Assembly: GCA_010015655.1 (NCBI GenBank)
Contig: ML976695.1
Span: 204,173 to 215,876 of the forward strand
DNA: 11,704 nt
Direction: 5' to 3'
DNA from: Bimuria novae-zelandiae CBS 107.79
Taxonomy: Eukaryota; Ascomycota; Dothideomycetes; Pleosporales; Didymosphaeriaceae
Shown: piece by piece, positions 8,061-11,704 of the stretch
Numbering within the stretch: the stretch's first letter is position 1
How the letters are laid out: every line of letters begins with the position of its first letter
Notes under the pieces: model-generated
What the model saw: only the letters and a program-made list of their open reading frames with translations
Told to the model about the DNA's origin: nothing
The model's database searches: none
Made by a program: the position numbers and the translations under genes

Positions 8061-9480
8061 TTTTCTTTTTAAACTTATCCTATTCTATCCTTGTGTTCTT
8101 GCTTACTCGTGAAGGCTCCTAATTGCGACTTTAACTAGGAGCTACTCTTTTTCTAACTTATTATTATCTACTACTATCGCGTCGTTATTATCTTTTACCT
8201 TTAATTTAGTTTTCGCTTTCGTAGCTTAAGTTAGCTATTACTTAGGATTCTAAGCAGCTTTTAGAGTGCAAGACTTAATTTAGTAGTCTTTTTTTCTATA
8301 TTATAAATATAATCTATTATCGCGTTATTAATTAATCTTCTTCTAAGGGACCTATTTCGCTCGTTACATCTGTGTTCTACTTAGTTCCTAGTCTATAGGA
8401 TTAGCAGAAACATTACTTAAGGTAGTATTCTATAGTAGTGCATCTCTCTTCTTACTACTTAGCTTTAACCGCTATAGATTGTCTAATACAGCAGCAATGT
8501 GTAATTGCATCTCCTTAATCGTAGTGCTCTTAGGAAAGATGGTGCCTGCGAGGGCGGTCCGTAACTCGTAATTAAAAGCGTGTAGGAACATGCTCTTTAA
8601 GATAGCATAGTTAAATAGGCTAGCTATTAAAGCTTCCTTATTAAAGTCCTAAATAAAGTCGCGTACGTTATGTATTTTCTATTGCATGCTCTAAAGCCTA
8701 TTCCTCGCAGTCTCAGCCATGTGCGCGTCCTTAAACGCTCTGTTAAGATGCTAAAAGAACTAATCAAGCGTGCTTATTACAGCGTAAATAGATACCTAGG
8801 GGAAGATACGTGCTCTAGCATTGCCTATTATACAACTAAAAGTGTAGTCGATCGCGAGTCAGTCTGTATAGAACTGTCAAGTCTTAGACCTTAGCTTTGC
8901 TTTAATCTAGTATTTCTATGGCAAATACTAGCTTCGAGTTCCATTAAATGCCTTAGGGTCCTTAAGTCCTTTTAGTTTATATACTGCCGCAAGTGTCGCA
9001 GGCGTTGTGGGTGCTGTAGGTGTCGCGGGTGTTATATTAGTAGTAGTCGCGGTAGGTGCTAGGATATTAGTACTTTTAATTCTTGCCATTCGCGCTGTAA
9101 GTTCGCCTATCTATACTATTATCTACTGTATTATTGCTTTAATACTTAAGTTTAGTGGTGTTAGTATTATTTGCTAAAATTATCCTTTATTATCTTATTA
9201 AGCGTTTAAAGCTCTATAGTAAGTGCTAGTCTCTATCTTACTGCGTTCGTCGTAGTGCTCGGGCAGGCGTTCAACCGTTAAGGTCCCTGCACTAGCGTCG
9301 CTTGTCGTGGTAGTGCTTACTGCTTGGAAGCAGGTCTTGCAAGTCGTTCCGTTAGGGTGGCTAGGGATTAACCACACAGCTTAGTTCGTCACTACTTACT
9401 ACTTAGAAGCAGGTCTTATAGTCGTTCCGTTCGCGTTGCTCACTGCTTAGGAGCAGGTCTTGCAATTGGTCCATTCGTGG
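8061..9480 (-). pseudogene. Gypsy gag (capsid and zinc knuckle), RIP-degraded
   Basis: In one continuous - frame, an N-terminal part with two CKTC-QAVS motifs (about 9470-9320) leads to a predicted helical stretch ending GELTARMARIK (about 9100), a Pro/Thr/Ala linker (about 9060-9000), then GLKDPKAFNGTRS and the capsid with YKIKAKLRSKT, QFYTD and LAIDYTFS. It continues with NARARIF, AFKDAHMAETARN and the block SMFLHAFNYELRTALAGTIF (about 8590-8530). The zinc knuckle (8268-8309) has Tyr-x2-Tyr-x4-Tyr-x4-Cys where Cys, Cys, His and Cys would bind zinc, so three of four ligands are lost by transitions. The exact start codon is uncertain. The open frame on the + strand at 8670-8894 is an antisense shadow of this gag. 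Confidence 0.85.
9315..9476. repeat. Three degenerate copies of a 38-39-bp unit in the Gypsy 5' gag region
   Basis: A core GCTTNGNAGCAGGTCTTGCAAGTCGTTCC recurs at 9315-9353, 9394-9431 and 9438-9476 with C/T and G/A differences. The middle copy also lacks one base. Flanks such as CTAGGGANTANCCACAC also recur, after the first and third copies. On the - strand the first and third copies encode matching CKTC-QAV peptides, so the repeat lies in coding sequence. Either local duplication or an array of Cys-pair motifs in Gag would explain it. Confidence 0.55.
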
Positions 9481-9640
9481 AGCACTAGGGAATAGCCACA
9501 CTAGCTACTTAAGGGTAATTAAATATAAAATATAAGGGGCTGCGCAAAGGTTGCTAATACCTAGTAATAGGATTATATTTAATAAAAAGTAAACTATCTA
9601 TAAGTAAGGCTAAACTTATATGTGCGCTGTTATTGTCAAG
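9480..9640 (-). other. T/A-rich remnant, possible Gypsy 5' LTR
   Basis: No coding frame is seen. Read on the - strand it would start TGACAATAACAGCGC (at 9638) followed by ATATAAG, which resembles an LTR start with a TATA box. Possible primer-binding sequence beginning TGGCTATTCC lies at about 9492 on the same strand. No second LTR is available for comparison, because the 3' end of the element is missing, so the call is tentative. Confidence 0.3.
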
Positions 9641-9793
9641 AAGATTCGAGAGATTTCTAAGGCCCTACTTAGTCTAAAGGAGCACTGAGGGTTTCACCGA
9701 GGGTTTCACCGAGGAACAGTACAACAAGGCATCTAGCCTATTACATCTCGATCCCTCATTGCATTTCTCTCATCTTTTTGCCACTCCAGAAAC
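9641..9793 (+). promoter_or_regulatory. Upstream region / 5' UTR of the two-exon gene
   Basis: This short non-RIP segment between the Gypsy remnant and the ATG contains a perfect 12-bp tandem repeat, GAGGGTTTCACC (9687-9698 and 9699-9710, then GAGG). A C/T-rich run follows (about 9766-9787, TTTCTCTCATC...) just before the start codon, common in fungal core promoters. The start context GAAACATGA has A at -3. The whole intact promoter would be only about 150 bp, so transcription may depend on, or be silenced by, the neighbouring transposon. Confidence 0.45.
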
Positions 9794-10513
9794 ATGATTG
9801 TCGGTGCAGAACTACTGGGGCTCATCGCTGCTAGTAAGACGGTGACTGGAGCTGCTGGTGGCATATGCGGATTCATTATGGAATGCAAAACAGCCCCGAA
9901 ATCCGCAATCGAACTCTCCACGGTACTTCACCAGAAGAAAAGAGTCCTCGAAATGTTGCTCGATGACATCGGGACCATGTCTCCTTCCAATGAACACATT
10001 CACCTTATTCGCCAAATTGTTCGATTAATGAAAAATATAATAAGAGACTTCTATGCCAAGATCGCCCCCTTGATAGGATGTACTTGGTCCCGGAAGAAGC
10101 TGAAGAAGATGGGCTTCAAACGTCTCACGGGGAAAATTGGGGCAGCCATGAAGAATTGCAAAGCAAGGCTTAATTGGGCCTGGTCTCGGGTGACCACACA
10201 GACGAAGCTACAGCAACTTAGGGACGGAATGGAAAGCCTTTCGAGGATACACCAAAGCCTCTGCTAGTGGGTTAACCTGACATTTCAAAGAATGTTGATA
10301 GCTTGATGCATAGCTGACATCGGTAGTCGCAAGTCGAAGCGAAAAGAAGATAGCGCGAAAAAAGGCGTAGTAGTCGGCGCCGTCATTGGAGGAGGTGTAG
10401 GCGGAGTTGGTGGTGTGATTGTAGGCGGAGTTGGTGGTGGGATTGTTGGGGTTGCTGGCGGTGCTGTTGGAGGCGGATTACTCGGATACGCTATAGGGTG
10501 GTGGTGGGGATAA
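9794..10513 (+). CDS. Two-exon protein (219 aa): fungal STAND/HeLo-like N-terminal region plus C-terminal glycine zipper
   Basis: Proposed CDS is join(9794..10266, 10327..10513), 660 nt. Exon 1 starts at an ATG in good context. It has a small-residue-rich hydrophobic helix (aa 3-29, with GAELLGLIAASK and GAAGGICGFI), then amphipathic helices (aa 38-59, 67-94) and a basic patch (aa 100-125). It ends with a W-A-W segment and a helix rich in Leu/Gln (aa 136-157). This layout resembles the fungal N-terminal domains found on STAND proteins and the HeLo-like cell-death domains; no single diagnostic motif proves it. Exon 2 adds a basic linker (RKSKRKED, aa 159-166) and a long Gly/Val/Ala run (aa 171-215) with repeated G-x-x-x-G spacing, ending in Trp-Trp-Trp-Gly. 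A membrane-inserting glycine zipper is therefore likely. Without splicing the protein would stop at aa 157. It shows no RIP damage. The function is unknown; a membrane-acting cell-death or stress role is inference. Confidence 0.72.
10267..10326 (+). other. Predicted 60-nt intron
   Basis: The 5' site is GTGGGT, beginning at the G of an otherwise in-frame TAG. The branch sequence GCTGAC is at 10313-10318 and the 3' site GGTAG ends at 10326, a spacing typical of fungal introns. Removing it converts the stop codon into a Tyr codon and joins exon 1 in frame to a 61-codon second exon of very biased composition. GTGGGT is a weaker donor than the usual GTANGT, which is the main doubt. Confidence 0.68.
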
Positions 10514-10801
10514 GTGGCTCTCTAAGAACCATCATGTTAGGCTAGGAGGCTCCACGGTCCCAGATAAAATGTCCGGATCATCGGCATTGTCGACAATCAG
10601 CAGCCATCTTCGTGAGCAACATAGAGACCTCTTTCGTTCAAGACTATCTTAAGGGAACAATATGCCCCATGATACAGTAGAACGTTTAATAAGCATTGGA
10701 ATAACAAAGGAGACTCGCTGAAGAGCTTGGGGGTAGAATAAATGAAATTCTAAACAAAGGTCTCAGAAAAGAGAGTTGCCACAAAATATGAAAGAGTAAA
10801 A
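10514..10801 (+). other. Intergenic stretch with decayed coding-like frames
   Basis: No intact gene is seen. One frame is open at 10515-10649 (45 codons) and contains STISSHLREQHRDLF and similar helix-like peptide. It continues after a stop as HDTVERLIS. A second frame at 10693-10778 reads ALE-stop-QRRLAEELGGRINEIL and looks like a coiled coil. These may be remnants of the linker of an NLR-type gene, broken by stops and a frameshift, but they are short. A possible polyadenylation hexamer AATAAA is at 10737-10742 and could serve the upstream gene. Confidence 0.35.
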
Positions 10802-11269
10802 GGAAAGTATTCACCGGATGCGACGGTATATAACATGCGCACGATGGAGGTGGCGGCGTCTCTGACACGCGGTGACATGCTCGAGCTAGGGGCGATGAGC
10901 CGACAGGACGCAGCAGGATTCCTCGAGAAGTCAGTTAGGAAGCATCTCCGCGATGAGGCGGCTACTATAGAGCTGTCTCTGGCTATTGCGTAGGCAGCCG
11001 CTTACCTAAACAGGAAAAGGATGTTTATTGCAAACTACTTGCACCTGCTTTGGAATACGGAGCAGGACGTTATCAGCCTTATAAGCAGGGAGTTCCGCAA
11101 CGATACGCGATACAAGAGCTCGGCTAACGCCGTGGCCACGACGTAGGTGGTGTCGTTCAGCCAGGGTCGGGCGCACTATGCGGTGGCGGCAGATCTTTTA
11201 GCATTCATGTCATGCGTTGAGTGGAAGGCGACTCGGCGCTCTCTTCTGTTGAGCGCCGAGTCGCCGTGA
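10802..11269 (+). pseudogene. NB-ARC (NLR/STAND) domain fragment
   Basis: One frame runs from about 10802 to TGA 11267-11269 with two internal TAG stops (10991-10993 and 11144-11146). It matches the C-terminal half of fungal NB-ARC domains linked to TPR repeats. The order is MLELGAMSRQDAAGFLEKSV, then LAIA-stop-AAAYLNRKRMFIANYL (the GLPL-like region, where LPLAI-Q-AAAYL is expected), LLWNTEQDV, REFRNDTRYKSSANAVATT-stop-VVSF and AADLLAFMSCVEWK. NB-ARC proteins are nucleotide switches used in fungal non-self recognition and programmed cell death. The P-loop half is not visible upstream and the TPR part is absent downstream. A gap of about eight residues seems to have been lost before LAIA. Both stops fit single transitions in Gln and Trp codons. 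It is non-functional as it stands. Confidence 0.8.
11227..11265. repeat. Perfect 15-bp inverted repeat with 9-nt loop
   Basis: GGCGACTCGGCGCTC (11227-11241) and GAGCGCCGAGTCGCC (11251-11265) are exact reverse complements around TCTTCTGTT. The left arm overlaps the last recognisable codons of the NB-ARC fragment, directly after E-W-K. It would form a very GC-rich hairpin. It may be a template-switch product or a small element end; no function is implied. Confidence 0.9.
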
Positions 11270-11704
11270 TGCCGAAGAGTGTTAGGCAACAGAGATTGAT
11301 TGATTGATTGATTGATTGATTCCTACTCGGTTGCAGCCGCGATTTCTCCGCAGCTATGCCCGGATGCAGAGGTTTGGCAAACAGCCGACGCGCTGCGAAA
11401 AGAAATCGAAACGCCCCACTTCACTGTACTAAAAGTACAGCCAGCTGTCCCCTCGCCTCCGCTCGTAGTCTGGCTTCTATCTACGGCTACGTACATACCG
11501 TCACAAGAAGTGACGTATCTGTGTCTGTGTTTTTGACTTCCAATGTATTGTCTCTGTTTTGTGCCGTGAAATAAGTCTTTTTCGTTGCCGTTGTATTGAG
11601 GCGTCGTAGAGGCCTTGATCTCGTTTGTCGTATCCGTGTACCTACAGTCTCCCCCCAGTGTTCGGCTTCATGTTGCTGTACCTGCCCTTGACCCTCAGGG
11701 CTTG
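11270..11704. other. Unassigned sequence with small hairpins; no gene recognised
   Basis: Short open frames at 11312-11536 and 11356-11574 overlap each other in different frames, have no recognisable motifs and start in or near the microsatellite, so they are not called. Two perfect palindromes stand out: CTGTACT-AAA-AGTACAG (11424-11440) and CGTCAC-AAGAA-GTGACG (11499-11515). The sequence is not RIP-like. A transposon end or regulatory DNA of a gene beyond the window are both possible. Confidence 0.5.
11294..11321. repeat. (GATT)7 microsatellite
   Basis: Seven perfect GATT units form a simple tandem repeat, likely length-variable between strains. Confidence 0.95.

Larger units (their letters stand above)
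557..9640 (-). mobile_element. Ty3/Gypsy LTR retrotransposon, RIP-degraded, interrupted by Copia and truncated
   Basis: On the - strand, from right to left, one finds gag (about 9480 to 8100), an aspartic protease (about 8040-7750), a linker, the first half of reverse transcriptase (about 7330-7070), then after the Copia insertion the rest of RT (1775-1350) and RNase H (about 1210-850) with its tether (850-565). Integrase and the 3' LTR are absent, because the element stops at the hAT junction. The remainder presumably continues on the far side of the hAT, outside the window. The right border is placed at about 9640, where T/A-rich sequence gives way to ordinary sequence; the LTR there is not clearly defined. 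Domain order PR-RT-RNaseH and the YLDD active site place it in Ty3/Gypsy (Metaviridae). Confidence 0.9.

Noticed and set aside
8670..8894. 74-codon open frame on the + strand
   Set aside because: Antisense shadow of the Gypsy capsid, whose - frame carries recognisable Gag blocks.
9733..10015. Two short - strand open frames over the start of the two-exon gene
   Set aside because: They overlap the better-supported + strand exon and contain no recognisable motifs.
10686..10868. 60-codon - strand open frame
   Set aside because: Low-complexity Ser/Leu/Pro/Phe translation opposite purine-rich DNA and overlapping the NB-ARC relic.
11312..11574. Two overlapping + strand open frames at the right end
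   Set aside because: Different frames over the same bases, one starting inside the GATT repeat, with no domain or motif.

Overview
The window looks like filamentous ascomycete (Pezizomycotina) DNA. The evidence is a short fungal-type intron with a GCTGAC branch site, the fungal style of the hAT, Ty1/Copia and Ty3/Gypsy elements, an NB-ARC fragment of the fungal NLR/TPR type, and decay made of C-to-T and G-to-A transitions, mainly at CpA/TpG, which is the signature of repeat-induced point mutation (RIP). I see no bacterial features, tRNA, rRNA or CRISPR array.

Layout. 1-556 is the 3' end of a hAT DNA transposon on the + strand: an undamaged C-terminal transposase frame (1-384) and a repeat-rich subterminal end. 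557-9640 is a heavily RIP-degraded Ty3/Gypsy retrotransposon on the - strand. It is missing its integrase and 3' LTR, because its left side runs straight into the hAT end. The Gypsy reverse transcriptase is split by a full-length 5285-bp Copia element on the + strand (1780-7064). The Copia has two 208-bp LTRs, a CCCCT target-site duplication, and one continuous but stop-riddled gag-pol frame (2038-6789). Relative order: the Gypsy is oldest and the Copia inserted into it. The hAT probably arrived last, since it shows no RIP damage in the part visible.

9640-11704 is non-transposon sequence. It holds one probable intact two-exon gene, 9794-10266 joined to 10327-10513 (219 aa). It encodes a helical, fungal STAND-like/HeLo-like N-terminal region, a basic linker and a strongly glycine-zipper, probably membrane-inserting C-terminus. 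About 290 bp downstream, in the same orientation, lies a broken NB-ARC (NLR-type) fragment (10802-11269) that ends in a perfect 15-bp inverted repeat. The last 435 bp hold a (GATT)7 microsatellite, two small perfect hairpins and no recognisable gene.

How it fits together: this is a transposon graveyard next to what may be an NLR / cell-death-effector locus. The best candidate for something new is the small glycine-zipper gene. It is found only when a 60-nt intron that begins at the G of an apparent stop codon is removed. Its role in membrane-directed cell death is inference from architecture and neighbourhood, not shown.
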